64,000 nucleotides of DNA from Dehalobacter sp. DCM (GTDB taxonomy: Bacteria > Bacillota > Desulfitobacteriia > Desulfitobacteriales > Syntrophobotulaceae), in the NCBI RefSeq assembly GCF_024972775.1, contig NZ_CP092282.1, positions 3,651,001-3,715,000 of the forward strand. The letters are read 5' to 3'. The notes under the pieces were generated by a model that saw only the letters and a list, made by a program, of their open reading frames with translations, searched no databases and was not told where the DNA came from. The translations under genes and the position numbers were made by a program. Positions 32,576 to 40,987 of this stretch are shown one piece after another. How positions within the stretch are numbered: position 1 is the first letter of the stretch; each line of letters begins with the position of its first letter.

Positions 32576-32676
32576 AGATAATTAAGTCTATACTGCAAAT
32601 ACAACAAAGGAGAAACGCGTTTATGTTACGGCAATTAAATCCGGTCCTTGTCCTGAAGGTGGAGGGCAAGGAATAA
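32576..32676 (+). promoter_or_regulatory. Promoter and short leader ORF upstream of rsgA
   Basis: TATAAT (32576-32581) is preceded by TGG (extended -10). AAAGGAG then precedes ATG 32623 of a 17-codon frame (MLRQLNPVLVLKVEGKE) ending at TAA 32674-32676. CCTTGTCC (32646-32653) can pair with GGGCAAGG (32664-32671) inside it. It may be a leader peptide or chance; 54 bases separate it from the rsgA start. Confidence 0.4.
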
Positions 32677-32730
32677 CTACCCTGAACCCCTCCAAAAAAA
32701 GAGCCATTTACTATTTATTTTGGAGGAACT

Positions 32731-33843
32731 ATGGATTATCATCATTTAAATATGGAATATCATCATTTAAAAGAATATGGATTAACTGACTATTTTATCC
32801 GGCAAGCAGATTGCTATGACGGATTGTATTTGGCACGCGTATCCGAACAGCATCGTGAAATGTATCAGGTGATCAGTGAACAGGGCGAATTACAGGCGAG
32901 TGTCTCGGGAAAGTTGGCTTATCAGGCCAGTGGCTGCGAAGACTTCCCGGCTGTGGGTGACTGGGTCATGATCGACAGGGACGATGACCGCAGCGGCAGG
33001 GCTGTGATTCATCACATTTTAAAGCGCCAAAGTGTGTTTGTCCGCAAAGCGGCTGGAACGGCGAATACTCTGCAAATCATCGCGGCCAACATCGATCAGG
33101 TATTTCTCTGCATGTCCTTAAACGCAGATTTCAACCTGCGCCGACTGGAACGATACCTTGCCATCGCCTGGGACAGCGGGTCTACCCCGGTGGTCGTCTT
33201 GACCAAAACGGACTTATGTGCTGATTTGAGCCAAAAACTGGCTGAGATCGCCACGGTGTGCGTGGGCTGTGATGTCATCACCTGCTCCAGCCTTGAGGAC
33301 TACGGCTATGAACAGGTTGTTTCTTATCTGACCAAAGGCAAAACAATCGCCTTGCTGGGTTCTTCCGGGGTCGGCAAATCCACCCTGATCAACCGGCTGA
33401 TGAACAGCGAGATCCTCGCCACCCATGAAACCCGTAAAGACGATAAAGGACGGCATACGACGACACATCGCCAGCTAATGCTCCTGCCTCAGGGCACGAT
33501 CGTCATCGACACGCCGGGGATGCGTGAATTGCACTTAAGTTCAGCGGATCTGTCCCGGTCCTTTGACGATATTGCGGATTTGGCAACAGGATGCAAATTC
33601 CCGGATTGTTCACACACTGCCGAACCGGGCTGTGCCGTTAGAGAAGCCATTGCGGCAGGAGAGCTGCCCCAGGAACGTTTTGAGAACTATCTTAAGCTGC
33701 AAAAAGAACTCGACTATGAAGGCCTGAACTTCCGACAGCGGGAACAGGAGAAAATCAAGCGCATGTTCGGAAGTAAGGGCGAAATGAAGCAGCTGATGCA
33801 GCACGTTAAAAACAAGAGACACTATACAAATAATCGACAATAA
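32731..33843 (+). CDS. rsgA: Ribosome small-subunit-dependent GTPase A
   Basis: The 370-residue protein has an OB-fold (~20-105) and a circularly permuted GTPase domain with G4 VVVLTKTD (about 151-158) before G1 GSSGVGKST (about 210-218) and G3 DTPGMRE (about 257-263). A C-terminal zinc region follows (CKFPDCSHTAEPGC, about 287-300). It matures 30S subunits. It starts at ATG 32731 after TTTTGGAGG. The first 14 codons are a 7-codon tandem duplication (MDYHHLN/MEYHHLK), so ATG 32752 could be the older start. A strong terminator follows the stop by two bases. Confidence 0.95.
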   Translation: MDYHHLNMEYHHLKEYGLTDYFIRQADCYDGLYLARVSEQHREMYQVISEQGELQASVSGKLAYQASGCEDFPAVGDWVMIDRDDDRSGRAVIHHILKRQSVFVRKAAGTANTLQIIAANIDQVFLCMSLNADFNLRRLERYLAIAWDSGSTPVVVLTKTDLCADLSQKLAEIATVCVGCDVITCSSLEDYGYEQVVSYLTKGKTIALLGSSGVGKSTLINRLMNSEILATHETRKDDKGRHTTTHRQLMLLPQGTIVIDTPGMRELHLSSADLSRSFDDIADLATGCKFPDCSHTAEPGCAVREAIAAGELPQERFENYLKLQKELDYEGLNFRQREQEKIKRMFGSKGEMKQLMQHVKNKRHYTNNRQ

Positions 33844-33844
33844 G

Positions 33845-33906
33845 AAAAACCGCCCGGCCAATCGCGCAATCAGTATCCGATTGCACTTTAGCCGGGCGTT
33901 TTTTTA
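33845..33906. terminator. Terminator of rsgA (repeat family, copy 2)
   Basis: The outer stem CGCCCGGC/GCCGGGCG and inner GCAATC/GATTGC lie between an A-run and T7, and are followed by ATTCACGC as in the copies at 22450 and 39855. Confidence 0.85.
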
Positions 33907-33949
33907 TTCACGCTACGAATTCTTCACGTGATTCTAAAGTCTTGGTATT

Positions 33950-34085
33950 TTGCCCTGCAAAGATGGCTGCGGGGCGGTCGGCATCCCTCCGGGAAGGAGG
34001 TGATGCCATGGAAGTATATCAAGCACTTACCCTGATGATATCCTTTGGAAGCTCGCATACATTGAACTGGCTTGATTATCTTTAA
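33950..34085 (+). pseudogene. Truncated toxin-element copy C
   Basis: The leader with GGCATCCCTCC/GGAGGTGATGCC hairpin is intact and ATG 34008 opens MEVYQALTLMISFG, as in the Hol-Tox peptides. The frame then diverges into SSHTLNWLDYL and ends at TAA 34083-34085. The hydrophobic helix is only half present, and the downstream antitoxin stems and right end are missing. A recombination break falls exactly within the toxin helix. It is probably inactive. Confidence 0.75.
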
Positions 34086-34151
34086 TCATAAGAACGATTA
34101 TCTCCTTAGGGCAATGGACAATAACGGTAATATTTCATTTTGTTTAAGTGC

Positions 34152-35759
34152 CTATGCTAAATTGTCCATTATTGATTTTTCTCTACCCATACACTTCTCC
34201 AGAAATACCTCTGTAATAACCGGATCAAATTGCGTGCCGGAACATCGTTTTATTTCTTTTCTCGCTTCCATTTCAGATAAACCATTGCTGTAAGGCCGAT
34301 AGCAAGTCATGGCGTCGCAGGCGTCAGCTATGGCAATAATCCTTGCTTGCAATGAGATTTCGTCGCCTTTTAAACCTTTGGGATAGCCTTGGCCATCCCA
34401 CCTTTCATGATGTTCCAGGATATAGCCGGCAATTTCGGAAAACTCATTGGCTGAACTCAATATTCTATACCCGATTTCCGGATGCCTTTTTATTTCTTTC
34501 CATTCTTCACCAGTTAAACGATGGGGTTTATTCAGGATTTTTTCATTTACTCCCATTTTTCCGATATCATGCATCAATCCGGCTATTTTAATCTGATTCA
34601 CCATCTCTTTATTTAACTTCATACTGATAGCGATGGTTTCACAAATCTCGCTGACCCTCTTGGAATGGGACATCTCTCTATTGCTTTTTGCGAATAACGC
34701 ATTCATAATCAAATCGATGGTTTTGCTTCTTTGGCTGGAACTTTCATAGAGCTTTTGTCTGTACATATTGTCTTCAGCTTTTTTTATGATCTCCTGGATA
34801 TCTTCTTCTGATTGATATTTTGTTTCATAACCGAAAGAAATAGAAATGTCAATGGTTTCTACTTTTTTGTTGATGATTCGGTCTGTAATGCGCTTCATAA
34901 TCTGTTGGACGGTCGGGGTATCGGTTCTGGGTAAGATAATTACGAATTCATCCCCTCCCAGCCTGGCGATGATGTCGCCGGACCGGCAGCCATCCCTGAT
35001 CTCCTGGGCCGCCTTCATAAGGAGCTCATCTCCTTTAGCATGGCCGAAGGAGTCATTAATAAGCTTCAATCCATTAATATCCGCCATGATAATGGATAGG
35101 GGAAGGTTTTTTTCCGTATCTTTTCTGATCAACTCTTCTTCATAAAATCTTCGATTATAGAGTCCGGTAAGGTCGTCGTGATTACTTAAATACTCCAGGT
35201 TGTCTTTCGTTTCTATTAATGCTTTCTCACTCTTTTTCCGCGCTTCATTTTCTTTCTTTAAATCATCCAACAGTCTTAAGGTTTTGGAATGGGCTTTTCT
35301 GAGCTCACGGGTTTGCTCTTCAACCAATCTTGCCAGTCGTTCCTTTTCATCGCGTTTTTCTCTATTGGCGTTTTTAATTTTCAGCATCGCGCGAATCTGG
35401 GCAGTGAGTTCACATTCATCAATCGGTTTAGCAAGAAAAGCTTCAGCACCACATTCGAGCGCACGGATGCGGTGCTCTTTATCCCCTTTGATTGCCGTGA
35501 TAAAAACCACAGGGATGTCGCTTAAGTTTCTGTCCACTTTCAGCTTTCTGCACACTTCAAATCCGTCCATTCCCGGCATTACGATGTCGAGCAGGATTAC
35601 ATCCGGATCTTCCTCCGCAGCCAGTTTAAGGCCTATTTCACCGTTAAGCGCCTTCAATAATAAGGCTTCAGGGAAAATCTCTTTTAATAGCGCTTCTAAG
35701 CTGATGAGATTATCATGGTTATCATCAACCGCTAAAATCTTCAAGCTTCTATTCTCCAT
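34152..35759 (-). CDS. Response regulator with GGDEF and HD-GYP output domains
   Basis: The 535-residue protein has a receiver domain (~7-125; Asp in VILLDIVMPGMDG, Lys in AFLAKPI) and a coiled linker (~130-190). The GGDEF domain (~195-345) has an intact RLGGDEFV and an RSGD inhibitory site five residues upstream. The HD-GYP domain (~355-530) has MHDIGKMG, HHERWDGQGYPKGL and DACDAMTCYRPY. It can potentially both make and degrade cyclic di-GMP under phosphorylation control. It overlaps the hybrid kinase gene by 11 bases, so that kinase is its likely phosphodonor. Confidence 0.93.
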   Translation of the reverse strand: MENRSLKILAVDDNHDNLISLEALLKEIFPEALLLKALNGEIGLKLAAEEDPDVILLDIVMPGMDGFEVCRKLKVDRNLSDIPVVFITAIKGDKEHRIRALECGAEAFLAKPIDECELTAQIRAMLKIKNANREKRDEKERLARLVEEQTRELRKAHSKTLRLLDDLKKENEARKKSEKALIETKDNLEYLSNHDDLTGLYNRRFYEEELIRKDTEKNLPLSIIMADINGLKLINDSFGHAKGDELLMKAAQEIRDGCRSGDIIARLGGDEFVIILPRTDTPTVQQIMKRITDRIINKKVETIDISISFGYETKYQSEEDIQEIIKKAEDNMYRQKLYESSSQRSKTIDLIMNALFAKSNREMSHSKRVSEICETIAISMKLNKEMVNQIKIAGLMHDIGKMGVNEKILNKPHRLTGEEWKEIKRHPEIGYRILSSANEFSEIAGYILEHHERWDGQGYPKGLKGDEISLQARIIAIADACDAMTCYRPYSNGLSEMEARKEIKRCSGTQFDPVITEVFLEKCMGREKSIMDNLA

Positions 35760-38742
35760 AAAGCACCTCTCTTATTACTTGCCAAAACTGCTTCTCGATG
35801 ATGGGTTTTGCTATAAAAGCATCAAATCCGTAGGCCAGAATGGTTTCGCGTTCAATCAACATCGCGCTGGCAGTCAGGGCAATGACAGGGATATGGCTTA
35901 ATTCAGGCATCTTTCTTATCGCTTGGAAAGCTTCGATACCATCCATAACGGGCAGTGCGATATCCATTAAGATCAGATTTGGCATGTGCTGCTTTGCTAT
36001 ATCCACGCTTTGATTACCGTCAGTTGCTTCCAAAACAACATACTGATCGGCCAGCAATGCTTTCACACTCAGCATGTTGTCCGGGTTATCCTCCACTACC
36101 AAAACCACCGGTTTTCCTTGAATCGGCCTGCCTTCACGACGCGTTTTTTCCTCTTCCAGAGTTTGTGGAAATAACATGGTTGTCACTGCATTTTGGAGTT
36201 CGATTCGATTCACATCGCCTTTTTGAATAAGCTGATGAACATGATTCCGTTTTAAAAATTTCAGTTCTTCTTTGGTAATATGCTTGGCGGTCAATATGAG
36301 CACCGGAATATGCGCTGTCACCTCCGCATCTCTTAAGGCTTTCAGTACTGCAAATCCGTCTATACCGGGCATCATCAAATCTAAAATGATGGCGTCGGGA
36401 ATGGTTTGCTCAACAATTGCGAAAGCTTCACCTGCGGCACGAGCGACCTCTATTCGATAGCCGATTTCTTCCATTAAATCTTTAATCTGAATGATAGCCG
36501 GTTCGCTGTCTTCAATCAGCAGTACGGTTTTCTTTGACGGGTCAGGCGTTACGCTGAGTAATTTATGTTTGTTCATATTTATCAAACCCGACGGCTTGCC
36601 GGAAATGTCTTCTTCTATCTGTCCGTTGATCATCCCGTTTTCTCCGGCATATCTCAGCGGCAGATACAAAGTAAACTCCGATCCTTGATGAAGGATGCTT
36701 TTTGCTGAAATTGTACCGCCCAGCATTTCGGCGTATTTTTTGGCAATGGCTAAACCCAATCCGGTCCCGCCATATTTCCGGGATGTGCTGTTGTCAGCCT
36801 GCCGGAACTCATCGAAAATATATGGCAGGTATATTTCAGCTATTCCTATCCCGGTATCAGATACCGAAACCATTAATTTCTGATCACTTTGCCGCATGGA
36901 TACCGCAACCTTTCCTTCTTCAGTAAACTTCACGGCGTTGCTGATCAAATTCTGCATTATATGCCGGAATTTATCGACATCACTGGTGATGATTTGTTTA
37001 GCGTCTTCATTAAAACTGAGCAGGTCAATATTCTTTTCTTTGGCGATTGGCTGGAACATTTCAACAACTTCGTCAATGACGTCATTTACGCAAAAGTCTA
37101 TGATTTCTGTTTCCTCACGCCCGGCTTCAATACGGGAAATATCCAAAATGTCATTGATGAGTAATAGGAGATTTTTCCCGTTGCGCTCGATGACTTCCAG
37201 ATAATGGTGTTCTTCTTCCGGAATCTTAGCGGAAAGCCGCCGGTTAAGAACTCCGGAAAGAGCGATGACTGAATTCAGCGGGGTGCGAAGCTCATGACTC
37301 ATGTTTGATAAAAAATTTGTTTTGAGATGACTGGCTTCATCCAACAGATTTTTCTGCATTTCCAATTCAGCGTTTTGCTGCATAAGCTCAACGGTTTGCG
37401 TTTGAAGTTCGCTTTTTTGAGCATCCAATTCTCTGTTTTGCCGCTCTAATACTTCGGTAAATTCCTGGATTTTGCGGTAGGCCAATACCCCTTCGATGCG
37501 CGCGCTCATAGTAACTGTCGTGTTGCGAATCAATTCAATCGCTTGCTGATCAAACCGGTCGATATTAATGAGAGAAATAATGGCAGTGATCTGATCGCCG
37601 GCCATAATTGGGATCGTTACGATTTCGCGGGGAATCAATTTTCCGTTCACTGTGTGAAACAAAAAACGAGTATCTTCCGGAATGTTCTTGATATGCTGAA
37701 GCTGACGCGTTGTCAGAACAGGCCCGAATTCGCCTTCGAGGTTGGCCGCGTCAAAAGACACCCTGGCTTTGTCTTCCAGTCCGATGGACGCGAAGTGGTC
37801 GTAAGTCTTTTGATCATCACTTAACAGATAAATCGCCGCCATTTGGCAACCGGTATGATTGAGGAGAGCATTCAGTGTTTCGCGGAAAAACTGTTTGGTA
37901 TCATAAACGCTCAGCATTACAGAAGTAAGTTTTGAGGTCTTAGCATTCAAGATTATGTTTTGTTGGATGCTTGCTGCCAACTCATTAAAGGCAGACGTCA
38001 GAACTCCGAACTCATTTTTTAACGCATAGGCAGACCGGGCGTCAAGATCTCCTTTTTGAAACCGGTGTGTTGCGTTGGTAAGTTCATTGAGCGGTTGATT
38101 AATATTACGTAACAATCGGTAATTAACAACGAGAGAGAGCAGCAGAATCACGGCAATAAGCAATATCAATTGCCAGTTCAGCAAATTATGTAACTCCTCT
38201 GAATCTTGGTATAAGTTGTTGGCTTTGTTATAAGCAAATGTGTCAATTTTTTCAATACGGGCCAGCATCTGGTCCCGATAGGATCCGACATAGCCTCCCG
38301 GAAGGAGGTTCTTTTTTACGGTATCTATTTCTCCGGCCAGCGCTAGATTAACATTATCCTGACGGGCTATTGTCCACTTGTCAAAGGCGTTCTTCGCTTC
38401 GTCGATATCGGTCTTAGGCCCCAGGTACCTTTCGTATAAGACATCAAATTGCTTTAAAGCATCCTGATGGGATAACTCCGTTAATTGCAAGGATTGGCGT
38501 TTCTCATCGTCACTTGTTGCCAGCATCAGATCTTTCAAGCTTAATCGCATCGTCAGGATATCATTCTCAAGATGACCGATTGCTTGTCTTATTTGTAATG
38601 GATGATTATAGATTGTTTCAGTCTGCAGGTTCAGCTGATCGGATTGATAGAAAGAGACAACCCCTAGCACAACAACAAATAGTAACGTAGAGGCAATACT
38701 TATTTTAAGCTGCGTACCAATTGTCATGTTTTTTGCTTTCAT
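35749..38742 (-). CDS. Hybrid sensor histidine kinase with two receiver domains
   Basis: The 997-residue protein has a membrane helix (~12-30), an extracellular four-helix-bundle sensor (~35-185) and a second helix (~190-210). HAMP (~212-262) and GAF (~280-425) domains follow, then a coiled coil. HisKA contains SHELRTPLNS (about 482) and HATPase_c contains GGTGLGLAIA (about 660). Two receivers follow, with IILDLMMPGIDG (about 795) and ILMDIALPVMDG (about 930). It resembles CheA-independent hybrid kinases fed by a methylation enzyme. GAGGAGG precedes ATG 38742. It lies between cheR-like and cyclic di-GMP regulator genes in one operon. Confidence 0.93.
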   Translation of the reverse strand: MKAKNMTIGTQLKISIASTLLFVVVLGVVSFYQSDQLNLQTETIYNHPLQIRQAIGHLENDILTMRLSLKDLMLATSDDEKRQSLQLTELSHQDALKQFDVLYERYLGPKTDIDEAKNAFDKWTIARQDNVNLALAGEIDTVKKNLLPGGYVGSYRDQMLARIEKIDTFAYNKANNLYQDSEELHNLLNWQLILLIAVILLLSLVVNYRLLRNINQPLNELTNATHRFQKGDLDARSAYALKNEFGVLTSAFNELAASIQQNIILNAKTSKLTSVMLSVYDTKQFFRETLNALLNHTGCQMAAIYLLSDDQKTYDHFASIGLEDKARVSFDAANLEGEFGPVLTTRQLQHIKNIPEDTRFLFHTVNGKLIPREIVTIPIMAGDQITAIISLINIDRFDQQAIELIRNTTVTMSARIEGVLAYRKIQEFTEVLERQNRELDAQKSELQTQTVELMQQNAELEMQKNLLDEASHLKTNFLSNMSHELRTPLNSVIALSGVLNRRLSAKIPEEEHHYLEVIERNGKNLLLLINDILDISRIEAGREETEIIDFCVNDVIDEVVEMFQPIAKEKNIDLLSFNEDAKQIITSDVDKFRHIMQNLISNAVKFTEEGKVAVSMRQSDQKLMVSVSDTGIGIAEIYLPYIFDEFRQADNSTSRKYGGTGLGLAIAKKYAEMLGGTISAKSILHQGSEFTLYLPLRYAGENGMINGQIEEDISGKPSGLINMNKHKLLSVTPDPSKKTVLLIEDSEPAIIQIKDLMEEIGYRIEVARAAGEAFAIVEQTIPDAIILDLMMPGIDGFAVLKALRDAEVTAHIPVLILTAKHITKEELKFLKRNHVHQLIQKGDVNRIELQNAVTTMLFPQTLEEEKTRREGRPIQGKPVVLVVEDNPDNMLSVKALLADQYVVLEATDGNQSVDIAKQHMPNLILMDIALPVMDGIEAFQAIRKMPELSHIPVIALTASAMLIERETILAYGFDAFIAKPIIEKQFWQVIREVLYGE

Positions 38743-38770
38743 GAAATCCTCCTCTTGAATACGAATAACT

Positions 38771-39607
38771 TTAATACGAATAATTCGTGAATATTGTTGA
38801 GGGCATCTGAACCATCTTTAGTTTACTGGTTTTTTGAATTAATGCTGTTTCTGCTTCGCCTGTGACCAGATATCCAATATACGATAGTGATTTTTGTAAT
38901 TTGTCTATGATAAGCTGTTGTATTTCCGGCTTATAGTAGAATAATAAATTGCTGCAGATCACAAGATCAAAATCCCCATAGATACTTTCCGGAGGATTAT
39001 TGGAGAATGGGTCCAGCAAGTCGTAATAAGAGAAAGTAATTTGTTGTTTTATTTGAGAGCTGACCGCATACATTTCATCTTTCCTGGTAAAATATTTTTC
39101 CAGGAACTGAACCTTGACATTATTGACCCCGGTCTTGTCGTAAATCCCCTCTTTCGCTATGGATAGCGCTTGCTGGGAGCTGTCGGTCGCCAAGATTCGA
39201 TAGGTAACTGCTTGTTCCTGGGCACTGATCAGTTCGGATAGAAGTATCGCCAAAGAGTAGGGCTCCTGGCCGCAAGAGCATCCGGCAGACCAGATGCGGA
39301 TTGCGCCGCGGTTTGCTTTTTTATTGATTAATCTTGGAATAATATACTGTTCAAGCAGTGCAAACGTCAGTGAATTCCGAAAAAACTGAGTGAATGTTAT
39401 GTTCAGTGAATGATAAAAATTTTCCGCTTCCTCGCGGTTCTCTTCGACATACCTGAGATACTCGCTTTGTTTAACACCTAATAAGTCTGATCTTCTTTCC
39501 ACTGAATTTCTTAGGAAAGACTCTTCAAAGACTGAGATATCCCTTCCATGTTTCCGGCTCATAGTCGTTATGAATACTTTCAGTTCTCTATCGATTTGAC
39601 TCGTCAA
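38771..39607 (-). CDS. cheR: CheR-type protein methyltransferase
   Basis: The 279-residue protein has an all-helical CheR_N region (~1-75) and a SAM-binding domain with IRIWSAGCSCGQEPYSLAIL (about 105-124), ILATDSSQQAL (Asp about 142) and FDLVICSNLLFYY (about 215). TTG 39607 is chosen because GGAAGGA is about 8 bases upstream; the longer ATG frame (39649) has no site. CheR methylates glutamates of chemoreceptors. No CheB, receptor or flagellar gene is in view, so the substrate may be the 4-helix-bundle kinase encoded next. Confidence 0.88.
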   Translation of the reverse strand: MTSQIDRELKVFITTMSRKHGRDISVFEESFLRNSVERRSDLLGVKQSEYLRYVEENREEAENFYHSLNITFTQFFRNSLTFALLEQYIIPRLINKKANRGAIRIWSAGCSCGQEPYSLAILLSELISAQEQAVTYRILATDSSQQALSIAKEGIYDKTGVNNVKVQFLEKYFTRKDEMYAVSSQIKQQITFSYYDLLDPFSNNPPESIYGDFDLVICSNLLFYYKPEIQQLIIDKLQKSLSYIGYLVTGEAETALIQKTSKLKMVQMPSTIFTNYSY

Positions 39608-39792
39608 AATAATGTTCCTTCCTACCCAAAGAATTATTGCTTCAATCACAGATCATAAATCGATATTTAGCATCATTCTAGATAATATAATTATATTTTA
39701 TTGATCTAGAATTTTCTACATATTTATCCAAAATTTGATTGGCCTTCTTCTTACTCTCCAAAATTCTTGTTAAATAGCGTACTCAACAAAAA

Positions 39793-39829
39793 TATTTCAA
39801 ATTCGCCATCGGTGGCGAAATTTGAAATA
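39793..39829. other. Long inverted repeat
   Basis: ATTTCAAATTCGCCA pairs with TGGCGAAATTTGAAAT (one bulged A) around TCGG. It lies 25 bases before the terminator at 39855 and upstream of the cheR start. It has no T-run of its own, so it may be part of a decayed repeat. Confidence 0.5.
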
Positions 39830-39854
39830 CCGTCTCCTACCAGGAGGCAAAAAT

Positions 39855-39903
39855 AAGAAAAACCGCCGGGCGGTTTTTTTATTCACGCAATGGAATTGCG
39901 TGA
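39855..39903. terminator. Short terminator (repeat family, copy 3) with trailing palindrome
   Basis: AAAAACCGCC and GGCGGTTTTT form a short stem ending in T7, followed by ATTCACGC as in copies 1 and 2. TCACGCAA/TTGCGTGA (39883-39903) forms a second stem not seen intact in the others. Confidence 0.7.
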
Positions 39904-39985
39904 TTTTCAACTACATAAAAAAGCATTAGCTTCATCATAATAATAAAAGTCTCAGGGGATTTACTGAAAATGGAGGATATAACAA

Positions 39986-40114
39986 TTGAAGCAAAAAAAC
40001 GACGTTACAACAAAGCGCGAAAGTAAAGATAATGCAAAACACCAATCACGCAGCGCAACCTTTAAGCAAAATCAAAAGAAAAATGATAATCCGGATGTGT
40101 TGGAACAATCATGA
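39986..40114 (+). CDS. Small basic protein (42 aa), TTG start
   Basis: The frame reads MKQKNDVTTKRESKDNAKHQ and ends PDVLEQS at TGA 40112-40114. It is Lys/Asn/Gln-rich and probably disordered. GGAGG lies 9 bases before TTG 39986. It converges on the ADP-ribosylglycohydrolase gene with 7 bases between stops. I recognise no family; spore-associated or nucleic-acid-binding small proteins have similar composition. Confidence 0.4.
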   Translation: MKQKNDVTTKRESKDNAKHQSRSATFKQNQKKNDNPDVLEQS

Positions 40115-40121
40115 AAAAACG

Positions 40122-40949
40122 TCAGCGGCAAAAGACATCCCACTCCTCATAGATGGCACGCAAATCATCATCCAGATAGGTCAGCGCCTTCTCTTTCATC
40201 TCTTCCGGTACCCCATAATACGCTTCGGAAATGGCGCCGGCGATGGCCGCCAAGGTATCGCTGTCTCCACCCAGCGAAACGGCAAGGCGAATGGCATCCT
40301 CAAAGGAAACCGATTCCAAAAAAGCTTCGATGGCTTGGGGCACCGTCGCCTGACACGTGGGGTTAAATTCATACGTCGCTCTGATTTGGTCAATGGTGAA
40401 ATTCAATGGATAGTAGTGCGTGGTGATCTTCTCCCGGATCGCCTCTTTCGTGCCGCTGTGAGCAGCCATAAAGATGGCGACGGCAACAGCGATCGCCCCT
40501 TTGATCCCCTCCGCATGATTATGAGTGACTTTGGTAATTGTGGCCGCGAGTTCTTTCGCTTCGATTTCCGATGTGGCGGTAAACCCTGCCGGACTGATCC
40601 GCATTGCGGCCCCATTGCCGAAGCTATTGTAGGGCTGTGGCGTGTGGCTGAACAGCCAACGGTTGAACATCCCGCCATAGCCGCAATTCGGGTATTTGCG
40701 TCCGATTTCTTGCATAGTTTTGACAGCCATTTCCCCGAGCACCGCGTAATACCCGCTGTCATCCCGATCCGCATCGAAAGGCGTCCGGGTTATTTTTTCC
40801 GTTTCCATAATGGCTTTGGCCACAGCCAGGGTCATGATACTGTCATCGGTTACCCGGCATTGATCCGTAAATAATTCGAAATCTTTGGCCTTGTAATTAT
40901 TAAACTCAAACCGTGATCCCACGATGTCTCCGATGATTGCTCCGATCAT
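40122..40949 (-). CDS. ADP-ribosylglycohydrolase family protein
   Basis: The 275-residue all-helical protein begins MIGAIIGDIVGSRFE. It has the metal-binding motifs TDDSIMT (about 34-40) and GGDSDTLAAIAGAI (about 228-241), which place two magnesium ions in the DraG/ARH fold. It should remove ADP-ribose from proteins or small molecules. ATG 40949 is chosen because GGAAGG is ~10 bases upstream; the longer frame from 40982 has no site. No partner ADP-ribosyltransferase is in view. Confidence 0.88.
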   Translation of the reverse strand: MIGAIIGDIVGSRFEFNNYKAKDFELFTDQCRVTDDSIMTLAVAKAIMETEKITRTPFDADRDDSGYYAVLGEMAVKTMQEIGRKYPNCGYGGMFNRWLFSHTPQPYNSFGNGAAMRISPAGFTATSEIEAKELAATITKVTHNHAEGIKGAIAVAVAIFMAAHSGTKEAIREKITTHYYPLNFTIDQIRATYEFNPTCQATVPQAIEAFLESVSFEDAIRLAVSLGGDSDTLAAIAGAISEAYYGVPEEMKEKALTYLDDDLRAIYEEWDVFCR

Positions 40950-40987
40950 GCCGTTCATTCCTTCCAAACATATCCAAATCAATATGA

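Noticed and set aside
32490-32600. Another toxin-element left end upstream of rsgA
   Set aside because: Only the short TATGGTATAAT promoter core is shared; the rest does not align.
35200-35901. 233-codon plus-strand open frame opposite the REC-GGDEF-HD-GYP gene
   Set aside because: It is low-complexity Ser/Phe-rich translation caused by codon bias of the real minus-strand gene.
40032-40874. 280-codon plus-strand frame opposite the ADP-ribosylglycohydrolase
   Set aside because: The minus-strand gene has intact metal motifs; the plus frame is an antisense shadow.
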